This document shows positions 1 to 9,957 of a DNA stretch of 64,000 bases, piece by piece. Both the position numbers and the translations under genes were made by a program. The stretch's first letter is position 1. Every line of letters begins with the position of its first letter. Origin of the DNA: Ananas comosus (taxonomy: Eukaryota; Streptophyta; Magnoliopsida; Poales; Bromeliaceae); assembly GCF_001540865.1 (NCBI RefSeq), contig NC_033640.1, forward strand, positions 2,089,895 to 2,153,894. The letters are read 5' to 3'. The notes beneath the pieces are model-generated. The model worked only from the letters and a program-made list of their open reading frames with translations. It did no database searches and was not told the origin of the DNA.

Positions 1-1550
1 ATGGCATATGGAAGTTGAAATCTTGGAAAAGATAAATGCTTATAGCTAATTTATGTACAAAAATTGAAAAATTAAATGGACATAGAAAACAATAATAAAT
101 AAATCTAAGACCATGAAATTCAAAAATCTCCTACTCCTTTGTCCTCAAGAGAAGCTTCCTCCAACATGGGAATGTTGTTGTCCACATTTTTATACCAAAG
201 CTCAATTATTACTTGGAACTTTTTGTCCTTGATCATAACCATTTTATTTTATAATAATAGTATAACTTATACCTGATTTAAAAATGAATTTATTTTGTAG
301 AGATTCCTACAAATATAGTAAAGTATAAATATATCTCTATAAAATTCAACTTTCATATATTGTTCGTATAAAAGTTCTAATATTTTTAATTATATTCCTC
401 TGATTTATTATCGTTAAAACACTATTTATTTTATAAGTGAAATGATCTTTTTATGTCCCTCTAAAAGTTCCAACTATTAATTAAAGAAGGATAAAAAAGT
501 CAATTCACCTTATTAAGTAATAGTTTACTTATAGTTAACTAATTTTTCTAACGATCCTAACGGCAGGGACATATTTGAAAACATTAGGATTTTTGCAGTA
601 ACAATATAGAAAAGTTGAATTTTGTAGGAATATATTTATAATTTATTATATTTGTAGGGACCTATATGAAATTAATCCTAAAAAAATCATTTATAACACA
701 CTGCAATAACAAAAATCTTTTAAAAATAAAAAGTAAAATATGTACGGAGACCCCCTGAAAGATACGACACTCCCGAACAGCCCCTTCAACTATTTCTTTT
801 TTTTTTTGACACACGTAACTTTTAATTTTTTGAATTAAGAAATTTTAGCCAATTAAATTCATAAAATTTAATGTCCTAAATTACCTTTTAACAGCTAGCT
901 AATAAGGCAATCAAATTTGATAAAAATTTTAACTAAATTAAAAGTGTGTGAAAACTCAAATGAGAGAATTACAAGCCAAGTGAGTCATAATCGAAATAAA
1001 ATAGTTGAGGGGGCTTTTATACATTTTTTGCCACAATAGATGGAAAAAAAATGTACGAAGAGCCCCTGAACTTTACCTTGTTAGCGAAAATTAAAGCATC
1101 CGAACTTTTAAATTTTGATATTGAATATAACTGACTATATAAATATTTTTGGCGTATACAAAGCTTGAAACATAACTTATTTTTTTCTACTCTAACACAT
1201 AAAAAAATAGATTTTTTTTTATATATATATTGAAGTTTTACATAATTATGCGCACGACGTGTAATCAAAACAGCTAATTTAATCAGTAACTTTGATTAAA
1301 CTTAATTAAAAGTTTAGGCTCCCATTCACAAAATTGCTAGAGTTCAGGGGTTTTCATGCATTTTTACCAAAAATGATATAAAATTATTAGTGGCATCTAC
1401 ATGTTGTAAACATTGGCTCCAACCTATGCTTCCTCTCCCTTTCCTTTGCTTGTTCTCTTTCTCCATCTCTTTTTGCACATAAAACACAATGCATGAGTTT
1501 GAGTTTGAGTGAAACTAAGGACACTTCAATTGCTTTAATTTGTGGTCACA
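1..1550. repeat. AT-rich intergenic block of three foldback (MITE-like) elements
   Basis: No gene is seen here. Three foldback units can be read. The first (about 270-690) has arms that read as reverse complements: the phrase around 'ctacaaatatagtaaa' near 308 returns inverted near 640-660. Further copies lie at 30975-31297 and 33974-34372. The second (about 735-1032) opens with 'tgtacggagaccccctgaa' and closes with an inverted 'gggggcttttatacat'. The third (about 1045-1372) opens with 'tgtacgaagagcccctgaa' and closes with 'ttcaggggttttcatgca'. The second and third are related and lie head to tail. Element class was not determined because no clean target-site duplication was found. Confidence 0.55.
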
Positions 1551-1555
1551 TCACA

Positions 1556-1565
1556 TATATAAATA
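1556..1565 (+). promoter_or_regulatory. Probable TATA box of the glyoxalase-like gene
   Basis: The string 'tatataaata' lies 124-133 bp upstream of the ATG at 1689, followed by a pyrimidine-rich stretch ('cttctctcc') suitable for a plant transcription start about 30 bp downstream. Assigned from position and sequence only. Confidence 0.5.
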
Positions 1566-1688
1566 TAGAGCTACACTTCTCTCCATTTGCAGTGCAATAT
1601 TATACACCAAGTATCAACTTAAGATCCTAGCTGGTAAGTGAGAGCCAAAGAACAAGTTACTACTAACTGAGCAAAGTGAATCAAGATC

Positions 1689-4102
1689 ATGGGCTTTGAG
1701 ATTGTTGAGGAGGAGGAGGCCATGAACACGGCGCAGTCGCCGCTCCCGCTGGTGTCGCTGAACCACGTCTCGTTCGTGTGCACGTCGGTGAGCCGATCGG
1801 TGAGGTTCTACGAGGAGGTCCTGGGCTTCGTCAGCGTCAAGCGGCCGTCGTCGTTCGACTTCCACGGCGCTTGGTAGGGTTGTTGTTTTTGGATGTCTCC
1901 TTCTCTTGATTCAACAAATGTTTGATGCAGTTGTTCGAAAGTGGACTTCATGATCATATGCTTAGTTTCATAGTTTTGTAGGTTTAAACTTCACTATAAG
2001 AACCATAAATATGAGCTCGAGATCGATCGCTCGTTGAACAAACGAGCCATGAGTCAGTTGGCTCATGTTCAGCTCGATGTAGCTTTACTATTTGGATTTT
2101 AGGCCAACCCAAATGTGAAGCGACAAATATTTTTTATTTTTTAATTATTAGATTAAGATTCTGATTTTCTAATTTTCTTCCAACATTTCACCTAGTAGTA
2201 GGGCTAACGATCTAACTTGTTATTCGCAAAACAGCTCGTGTTCGGCTCATTCATAAACAAACCGAACACGAGCTGAGTTTTTTAACTTGATATTTTAACA
2301 AGCCCGCTCGCGTTCGGCTCGTTGACTGCTGCAGAACCATATACTTCTTTACTATATATAATAACCACATGCTAAAATAAGAAATTTTTCATTGGTGAAA
2401 TATAGATCATTCAAAAATCTATAAGAGGCCCACCAAATTCTATGTTTGATCATTCACACTTCTCCGTTCTTTTTATCTTAAAAATTACCATGCTCTAATA
2501 CTTAGAATGGCGACACGAACTGAACTATATTCAAGCAGGCATTTGAAAATGGTGATGTTATTAGCAGAGCTAGCTGATTTTAACGTCCTGATTATCATTC
2601 ACTGAGGGAATTCTGATTAGATCGGTTAATTGTAGTGAGAGCCATAGAATAGTATTGTACTGCACAATCACGCGGAAAGAGTTATGCAAACTAACTAAGA
2701 CTTCGTTTGAGATTGTGGGGAGATTGCGTTACGTGCGGTGAAAAAGTACGTTGGAAAAATATCATGTTTGTTTCCGTACGTAATATTGTGTTCCGCATAT
2801 CGTGATGAGTCGGTTAATTACGATATATTTTCTGCGGTGCCACCGGAGAACGCAGAAACATATCCCTATATGCTTTTTTCATAACTCCATTTTATCTAAT
2901 AGCGTTAAATAGACCTCAATGCCGAACTAAGCCTAAGATTAGTAACCAAATCCTCAGGTTGTTCAACTACGGCGTCGGAATACATTTGTTACAATGCAAC
3001 AACCCCGAAGAAGTGCCGAAGAAGAAGGCGAAGATAAACCCTAGAGACAACCACATCTCCTTCCAGTGCTCCAACATGGACTACCTCAAGCACAAGCTCG
3101 CGGAGATGGGGATCGAATACGTGACGGCGATCGTCGAGGACGGCGGGATCAGGGTTGATCAGCTCTTCTTCCATGACCCAGATGGCTACATGGTTGAGAT
3201 CTGCAACTGTGAGAACCTTCCTGTGCTCCCTATCTCCACTGCACCTTTCAAACTCCCCTACTTGAAGGATTATCCTCCTCCTATGCTCTCTTCTTCGATC
3301 TACGGCGGTAAGCTCTACTTATTATTATTGATCGCGTTCTAGATTACACTACTTTGCCACCATTATTGGTTAGGACTTGTAGATCACGATCTAGATTACA
3401 TCATTCTGTAGGACATGCACTGCATGCGTTTAGCGCAGAAAATAGTGTTATGGCTAAAAAACTGTTTTCCGTCTGTTTGGTTTATAGAGAAAGCAGTTTT
3501 CTAGAAAAGAAATCTACTGTTTCTATTTGTCAAATTTTTCATCCGAAAAACAAAAACTGTGAAAATGGATGGTTTTAATTTGCACGCTTTCTCGATGAAC
3601 CAAACACCGCCTTAGTTCTTGACGTTGGATTTGAATATCAATAGTAACATTACTGAGTATCAAATATTAGAGTGAGCTCCTTAAAGATTGTCTAATGTTA
3701 AACATAAAAAAAAAAAAAAAACACAAGAAGTGAAAACACCATTTTGTGGCAGTTTAACCTAGCAGAGATAAACGGTTGTTTCATATAATTTAACATGACA
3801 TCAGAGCCAGAAGATTCTGAATTTGAGTCACACCAGACTCCTAACATGTCGCGAGCCCAGATATGAGCAAAGGTGTTAAATATAAAAAATATTTAAACAC
3901 CGTTCTCTACCTGCTTAAATCTTTAGAGTACAACGATTATTTCATATAACTTAACAGAGGATGTAACCGAAATCGCAGTCTCATGAGCAGTACTTGTGCA
4001 GGGAATGGAGCACTTAAGTTCCAGTTTGGGCCTTGCAGAGGTGAAGCAGAGGGTGTGATCATGGAGAACCTGGTCACTGATATGATGGATATCTCCTTTT
4101 GA
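1689..4102 (+). CDS. Glyoxalase I-like (VOC superfamily) protein, plant GLYI4/GLYI7-like clade
   Basis: Three coding exons: 1689-1873, 2958-3307 and 4002-4102, giving 211 residues. The junctions GCTTG|GTAGGG, CTCAG|GTTG, GGCG|GTAAGC and TGCAG|GGAA keep frame, and the first junction recreates the conserved GAW-LFNYG motif. The VOC fold is shown by LNHVSF (residues 24-29), FYEEVLGF, NHISFQC (93-99) and VDQLFFHDPDGYMVEIC (128-144). H26, H94 and E142 sit where metalloglyoxalases bind metal, but the second ligand position, usually Glu, reads H71 (GIHLL). This plant clade is annotated as lactoylglutathione lyase-like, and several members are not proven to have glyoxalase I activity, so detoxification of methylglyoxal is a family-based suggestion. 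Exon 3 is the least certain: reading through the second donor would end the protein at 3342 (189 residues). Intron 2 holds a small LTR element. Exon 1 is strongly GC-rich, as is common for monocot genes. Confidence 0.85.
1985..2335. repeat. Degenerate GCTCG-rich hAT-like MITE in intron 1
   Basis: Intron 1 of the glyoxalase-like gene contains inverted phrases such as 'gctcgtgttcggctcatt' and 'aaccgaacacgagctgag', the signature of the better preserved elements at 26846-27368 and 43379-43778. The ends are worn and no TSD could be assigned. Confidence 0.5.
3696..3956 (+). mobile_element. Very small LTR retroelement (SMART/TRIM-like) in intron 2
   Basis: Two direct LTR-like repeats, 3696-3795 and 3874-3956, both start TGTTAAA and end with a 'tttcatataa.tttaaca'-type terminus (TG...CA). 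Just after the left repeat is 'tgacatcagagc', close to the tRNA-Met primer-binding site seen in plant retroelements (TGGTATCAGAGC). The bases just before the right repeat, 'gagcaaagg', are purine-rich, as a polypurine tract should be. The whole is about 261 bp, in the size range of the SMART elements described in grasses. It ends 45 bp before the exon 3 acceptor. A poly(A) run lengthens the left LTR. The flanking 5-mers differ (tctaa/gagga), so no TSD supports the boundaries. Confidence 0.65.
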
Positions 4103-4128
4103 GTGTACTAAGGTGAGGGGGAGGAGAG

Positions 4129-4142
<14 letters not shown>

Positions 4143-4210
<68 letters not shown>
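4143..4210. repeat. (AT)n microsatellite
   Basis: About 34 AT units directly downstream of the glyoxalase-like stop codon, preceded by a short (AC)n run. Likely within or next to the 3' UTR. It is uninterrupted and therefore probably length-variable. Confidence 0.95.
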
Positions 4211-4212
<2 letters not shown>

Positions 4213-4520
4213 TTGTTCCTATCTCTCTTTTTATTTAAGACCTTTTTTCTTTTTGTTTTTTAGATTGGAATGTATAGGAAGATATATACATGTTGTCACA
4301 GTTTGTGGAGGGTTTCTTATTGTTATAAGCCTTCTTATATAAGTTATTTTGGAGTATTAAGAAGGCTGTAGTGATATGTCACAAATAAAAGAGTACCCCT
4401 TCACCCNAAAAAGAAAAAGAAAAAAAAAAGAAAAAGAGTCAGTGATGTGGTTGTTATTGGTTTTGTGAAATTGCTTCAATAAATCTCTCTCCTCTTAATT
4501 AAGCTCTTTCTCTTTGTATT

Positions 4521-4565
4521 GCTGCTGCTGCTGCTGCTGCTGCTGCTACTACTATTATTATTATT
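4521..4565. repeat. Compound trinucleotide repeat (CTG/CTA/TTA)n
   Basis: Runs of ctg, then cta, then tta units. Noncoding context. Confidence 0.9.
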
Positions 4566-4676
4566 AACATTTTCGAGGCGAAAATTTATAGATGTTATAC
4601 TTTTCTAATCATTTTTAAATACGTTCATAATCATAATAAATGTTTGAGTCTGATATCCTTGTGAGCATATTTCTTG

Positions 4677-5029
4677 GGGAAAACTTCAAAAACCCCCCTG
4701 GTTTCGTAGTTTCTCACTTTGCCCCCCTGTGGTTTAAAGTGTATCAATTTGCCTTCCCTGTGGTTTCGTTTTTATCTTTTCGGTAGCTTTTTCGTTAATA
4801 TTTCGTTAAATTATATACAAAAAAACTTCAGATACCCATCTATATTTATCAAATATTCATTTTAGTACCCTTTAATTTTAACTTTATTACTAATTTAAGA
4901 AAAAATAATAATAAAATTGATAAGAAAAAGAGAAAAACAAAACGACAGGGGACAAATGATACATTTTAAACCACATGGGGGCAAAGAGAGAAATTATGAA
5001 ACCACAGGGGGATTTTTTGAAGTTTTCCC
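4677..5029. mobile_element. Foldback MITE, MULE-like, 9-bp TSD
   Basis: Terminal inverted repeats begin gggaaaacttcaaa and end tttgaagttttccc. The subterminal phrases about 'gtggtttaaagtgtatca' return inverted. The 9-bp direct repeat tatttcttg flanks both ends (4668-4676 and 5030-5038), which fits Mutator-like transposition. There is no coding capacity. It is the cleanest member of a family also present at 8942-9750, 21849-22105, 23082-23515 and, degenerate, 24264-24620. Confidence 0.85.
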
Positions 5030-6177
5030 TATTTCTTGATTTGAAAAGTGTTGATGTCAAAATTAAAATTAACACGCCGACCTAGTCCACGTATGAGCCG
5101 AAAAAATAAGAACACGTGATACACCAGGAGTCGGCAATAAGGCGCCTAAAGATAAAGAGCATTTAGACTGGAACGGTTGAGAAGTGGGGCGTAATTTTCA
5201 TGTAAAGTGGGACATAATTTTCATAAGAAGTGGGACGTAACTTCCACCATCATGGTTACAACCACTCTCCCAACCAACCAATAATATGGGTCGATATTAC
5301 TATTCCCGAGAAGGATTTTTGACCGGGTCAAGAGTCGGGAAATTCGGCTCCCAACAAAAAGACAAAAAAAATGTTATTAAAATTGAGCAACTTCTGCAAC
5401 TTTTGGCAAAATCTGACGAAACTCGACGAAATATTCTATCGATATTTTACGATTTTTTTTTTTTTTTGGCAAATGCAGGTAAAGTTTGAAATCAAATGAA
5501 TGTGTTTGTGAAGAGGCTCGTATTAGTCTAAAGTTTAGATTCTTTTGGATAAATTATAATTTTGGTTCTCAAACTATGAGATGCTTAACATTTTAGTCCG
5601 CAAACTTTAATTAATTGTAATTTCTGGTTCGAACTATAAGGCACGTGACACTTTAGACCTTATAATTTCTGAATTATAGTATTATTCAATTTGATGATGC
5701 AACAATAATTAAAATATTATATTACTTCGGTATTAGTAATTCACCAATAATTACTAAAAAAAAATTGGGTTGTGATATTTTATTACAACAATTCGAAAAG
5801 TTCGACGAATAAAAGTATCACATGTCTTATAGTTCGAGTCAAAAATTATAATGAACTAAAGTTCGAGGATTAAGTACTACGCAACTCATAGTTCAAGTCA
5901 AAAATTACGAGGAATTGAAGTTTGAGAATTAAAACATCACAGCCCCTCATAGTTTTATGTCAGAAATTATAACAAATTAAATTTCAAGAGCTAAAATGTC
6001 AGGCGCCTTATAATTTAAGAAAAAGGAGTGTAATTTACCCCAAAAAAATAATTTTTCTAAAAGCTAAGTTGCAATGAAGTTCCAAAGCATTAAAAGTTAA
6101 AAAACTACTTTGAACCATTCGAACCGGCAGTTCAATCGTCGAATTGGTAAACATGTTCGATTTTAATAAACTGGTCG
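5030..6177. other. Intergenic, AT-rich with a worn foldback repeat
   Basis: No gene is seen. From about 5547 to 6050 the motif 'ttggttctcaaacta' and its companions 'cgaactataagg' and 'aaaattataat' recur in both orientations, which looks like a decayed foldback element related to one at 34750-35135. No TSD was found. Confidence 0.4.
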
Positions 6178-6186
6178 AATTTTTTT

Positions 6187-7303
6187 AGGGTTAATTACAA
6201 GGTAGTCCCCAATCTTTGCACCGATTTTCAGTTGGGTCCCCAACCTTTTTTTTTTTGCAATTGAGTCCCTAATCGTTTAATTTTATTGCAATTACGTTCC
6301 AACCGTTAAAAAAACTGTTAAAATTAACAGAATCACCACGTCAGCGCCATTTGTCATTCTTTTGCATGTTAATTTATGTCCCTAAACTTTGCACATTTTT
6401 CACTTTAGTCCTTAAAAGTAAAAATTCAAAATTCAAAATTTAAAATAAAAAACAGTATTAAAATTAAAATTTTAAACTAATGAGAAATTAGAATTTTAAA
6501 TTTAAATTTAAAACTGAATTAAAATTTTGAATTGAAATTCAAATTTTAAATTTAAATTTTTAATTGAATCTAAATTTTGAATTCAAACTTAAAATTTTGA
6601 TTTTGATTTTGGTATTTCAATTTATATTTAAAATGAAAGTTTTGAAACCGAAATTTAAATTGAAAATTTGAATTTAAATTTAAAATCATATTCAAAATTT
6701 TAATTTTAAATTTTAAATTTGAATTTGAGATTTGATTTCAATTCTAAATTTGAATTTAAACTTTGAATTCAAATTCACATTTTGAATTTTAAATTTCAAA
6801 TAGATTTTGAAATTAAATTAGAATTTAGAATTCGAAATGTGAATTTGAATTTAAAATTTAAAATTTAAAATTAAATACAAAATCGGAATTTGAATTCTAA
6901 TTTAAATTTGAATCCAAAATCAAAATTTAAATTTAAAATTTATATCTTAAATTAAAATTCTTGTTTTGAATTTATAAATTTAATAGGTTAATTACACCAT
7001 TGGTCCTCAACCTTTGCATGGTTTTTCAATTTGGTCCTCAACCCTTTTTTTTTTTGCAATTCGCTGACACAACGCCACCGTGGTGCTGACACGACGCCTT
7101 CGTGGCGCTGACGTAGCGCCTCCGTAGGACTGACATGGTGTTGATGTGGTATTTTTCGTCAATTTTAGCACCTATCTAACGGTTGGGACTTAATTGAAAT
7201 AAAACCAAGAGATAAGGGACTTGACTGCAAAAAAATAAAAAAAAGGTTGGAGACCAAATTAAAAAACAGTGTAAAGGTTAGGGACCATTTGTATAATTAA
7301 CCC
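6187..7303. mobile_element. Large foldback MITE-like element with 9-bp TSD and very AT-rich core
   Basis: The ends are agggttaattacaagg and 'gtataattaaccc'. The flanking 9-mers are identical (aattttttt, 6178-6186 and 7304-7312), although such a simple sequence is weak proof of a TSD. The subterminal 'gtccccaacctttttttttt' returns inverted as 'aaaaaaaaggttggagacc'. A second, inner copy of the left end starts at about 6981. The core 6420-6990 is almost only short A and T runs. A GC-rich minisatellite lies at 7061-7142. Confidence 0.65.
7061..7142. repeat. 22-bp GC-rich minisatellite, about 3 units
   Basis: Three imperfect units of the form gcc-nnngtgg-cgctgac-nnngc. The same 'ggcgctgacgt' phrase occurs in the unrelated-looking MITE at 9230-9683, so the motif is shared between element families. 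Confidence 0.6.
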
Positions 7304-7312
7304 AATTTTTTT

Positions 7313-8941
7313 ATCGAGTGATATTAAAATTTAATGACTTAAATCAACTTAGCTGATTTTATTTTTTATTAATATAGATTGGTATTATAAAAAGTAAAAT
7401 TTCAAAACTTATATCTATTTAATTAATTTGGTTTAAAAATTAGTATTTTATAATTAAGTATGATACTAGAATAATAATATATTATATTTTCTAGATAATA
7501 AAATTAAAAAAGTTAAATATTTATGTGAAATGATATGCCAAAACTTTAGGTGTAATTTTTTTTAAAAAAAATTAAAATTTAAAATTGAGTGAACAGTTCA
7601 AAATATAAAACTAATTTCTAATTTGATTCAATTTCAAACGTATAATTAAATTCAAATTTAAATTTACAGATCAAAATCAAAATGCTTGATTGAATTTATA
7701 TTTTAATTTAATTTCAAAATCTAAATTTAAAATTAAATTTTTAATTTCTTAATTTAAATTTATATTTTAATTAAGAATTAAAGTCAAAAAATTAAATTAA
7801 ATTAAATGATATTTTCGTAAAGCATATTCTTTCTACCTAGATTTATCTTCCAGTCTTCTAGGTCGGATTGAAAAAATAGACGATTGAGGAATTTTCATTC
7901 ATCTAGAAATCAGAATTGAAATTGGACTCTCACGTATTGAATACCTACAAACGAATGATTCCTATGTGAAAAGGGAGCGAACCAAACACGCCTTTGGATT
8001 TCCATCCATCCGAAAATCGAAATCGGAATGAGACTCTCGCATACCAAATATCCACAAACGGATTCGCCAATTCCGATTTTGATTTTTTTGATGGAAGGGG
8101 AGCAGATGAAACATGCCTTTAGTGCATATTTGTTTCACCGAAACTGAACTTTAAATTGAAGTGGAGTACGGCAAAAACTCTTTTTTCCGCTATTTGTTTT
8201 ATAGTTATGAAAGTGAAGTTTTATTAGTTATACTGTTTGATTGATACGAAATGTATTATGTAAAACTATAATTTATGTATAAATAATAAATAATTTAATA
8301 AATAAAAAAGTAATTATATTTTTATATAATTAAAATTTAATTTAAAACAACTAAATTATTTTTTTATACATAAATTATAGTAATATAACAATAAAATTAT
8401 AAAATAAAAAAATTATTACTTAATTAATTATTTTTTATCATATTTTAATTGTACAAACTAAATAAAAAATATTAAAAGTTAACTAATCAATTTTTATTAT
8501 ATTTTAAATATGCCAACCGAATAAAAGAGTAATCAGTATCATAATTAAATATATTTAAATATAACTATCTTTATCTAGTATATTATTTTATTATTTTTTC
8601 TTCACCTCTCTTCACTGTAATTATCGGCTGAAATCAATTACGCCGTTTTAGATTAACTCGAGTTTCACCCATAACTTTTTTGCAGGAAACCAAACAATAG
8701 AAATGATTGTTTATGATGAAAACAATTTCCCTCTCTTCACTTCCACCCTACTTTACCCAAACAAACATTATGCACTTAAAATGGTAATTTCCAAATAAAA
8801 TTGAAAATTTTAAACAGTAGTAAATAAGCAAAACCTTTTTTTTTTTTCCCTTTTAATTTCATGAATGAATTGTTTGGGTCCAAAATTTATGTGTCTTTTT
8901 CTCCAAGAACAACACTAAAAAAAATATATAAAAAGAAAAAA
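7313..8941. other. AT-rich intergenic spacer
   Basis: No gene, RNA or clear element boundary is seen. Short phrases such as 'aaccaaacacgcc' (about 7980) and 'aaccaaacaatag' (about 8690) hint at worn MITE ends. Confidence 0.4.
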
Positions 8942-9750
8942 GAAACTTCAATACCACCCTTGTGGTTTCACACTTTCTCACTTTAGCATCCTGTGGTTTA
9001 AAGTGTATCAATTTAGTATCTAGCTTGTAATTTTATTTTTATATTTTTATTATCGATTCAACTAATTTTTTTCGTTAAATAAACGACAAAGTTAAAACTA
9101 AAAGGTACTAAAGTGAATATTCGATAAATCTAGATGGAGTATCTAAAGTTTTTTTGTATATAATTTAACGAAATATTAACGGAAAAGCTGACGAGAAGAT
9201 AAAAATGACACTAACTTGGTACACTTTACGGGCTTTTCTTGTAAATAGTCCCCTGAGAAATTTTTATTATAAAAATAATCCTATTAAATTTGAAATTGCA
9301 AAAATGGCCATGTCCATGCCACGCAGGCACCACGTCAGCGCCACGTCGACAGAATAGGGATCGGGTGTTTAAGTTGAACACGGTGAACCATTCACCGTGT
9401 TCAATACAAGGTTTTTGTATTGGACACGGTAAATGAAATATAAATATCTCGCACTTAGCCATTTTGTATTGGACACGGTCATTCACCGTGTCCAATATAA
9501 AAACCTTGTATTAAACACGGTGAATGGTTCACCGTGTTCAACTTAAACACCTAGCCCAACCCCGCCCGCGTGGCGCTGACGTGGCGCTTGCGTAGCGGGG
9601 TCAGGGCCATTTTTGCAAATAAATTTTAGACCGGGCCAATTTTAAAAAAAAATTTATCAGGGGACTATTTACAAAAAAAGCCCCACTTTACACTATAGGA
9701 TACTAATGTGAAAAAATGTGAAACCACGGGGTGGTATTTGAAGTTTACCC
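8942..9750. mobile_element. Foldback MITE split by a second MITE (outer element)
   Basis: Left end 'gaaacttcaataccaccc' and right end 'ggtggtatttgaagttt' are the same family as 4677-5029. The right arm is interrupted: its 'gatacactttaaaccacagg' equivalent is split after 'cactttac' by the insert at 9230-9683. Without the insert the outer element is about 350 bp, matching the intact copy. The outer TSD is not clear because both flanks are A-rich. Confidence 0.8.
9230..9683. mobile_element. Inserted MITE, hAT-like (8-bp TSD), with nested palindromes
   Basis: Terminal inverted repeats gggcttttcttgtaaatag and 'ctatttacaaaaaaagccc' are bounded by an exact 8-bp duplication, cactttac (9222-9229 and 9684-9691). 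Inside, 9363-9430 returns inverted at 9471-9552, and each arm itself carries the near-palindrome 'cacggtgaaccattcaccgtg' or its partner. There is no coding potential. The 8-bp TSD fits hAT-type transposition, but the terminal bases are not the usual hAT consensus, so the superfamily is an inference. Confidence 0.85.
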
Positions 9751-9861
9751 CAACAAAAAAAAAAAAAAAAAAAAAAAATATGGCGCACCGCCTCTTCCCC
9801 TCGTATTTCTCTCTCTCTCTCAGTCTCTCACGGAGAGCTCGTAAACGCGTGGGTCTCGACA

Positions 9862-9901
9862 AAACCCTAGCTCCTTTCTCTCTCCGAGGTCGCTAGGGTT
9901 T
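9862..9901 (+). promoter_or_regulatory. Paired telo-box motifs in the PAM16 leader
   Basis: 'aaaaccctag' (9861-9870) and its inverse 'ctagggttt' (9893-9901) lie 57-96 bp upstream of the ATG, after a CT-rich stretch (9809-9828). Telo-boxes (AAACCCTA) are common near start sites of plant translation and mitochondrial housekeeping genes. The role here is inferred. Confidence 0.4.
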
Positions 9902-9957
9902 CTCCTCGGCGAAAGCCCCCCGACCTCTCCCGCGCACTCGTCCACGACGCCCTAACC

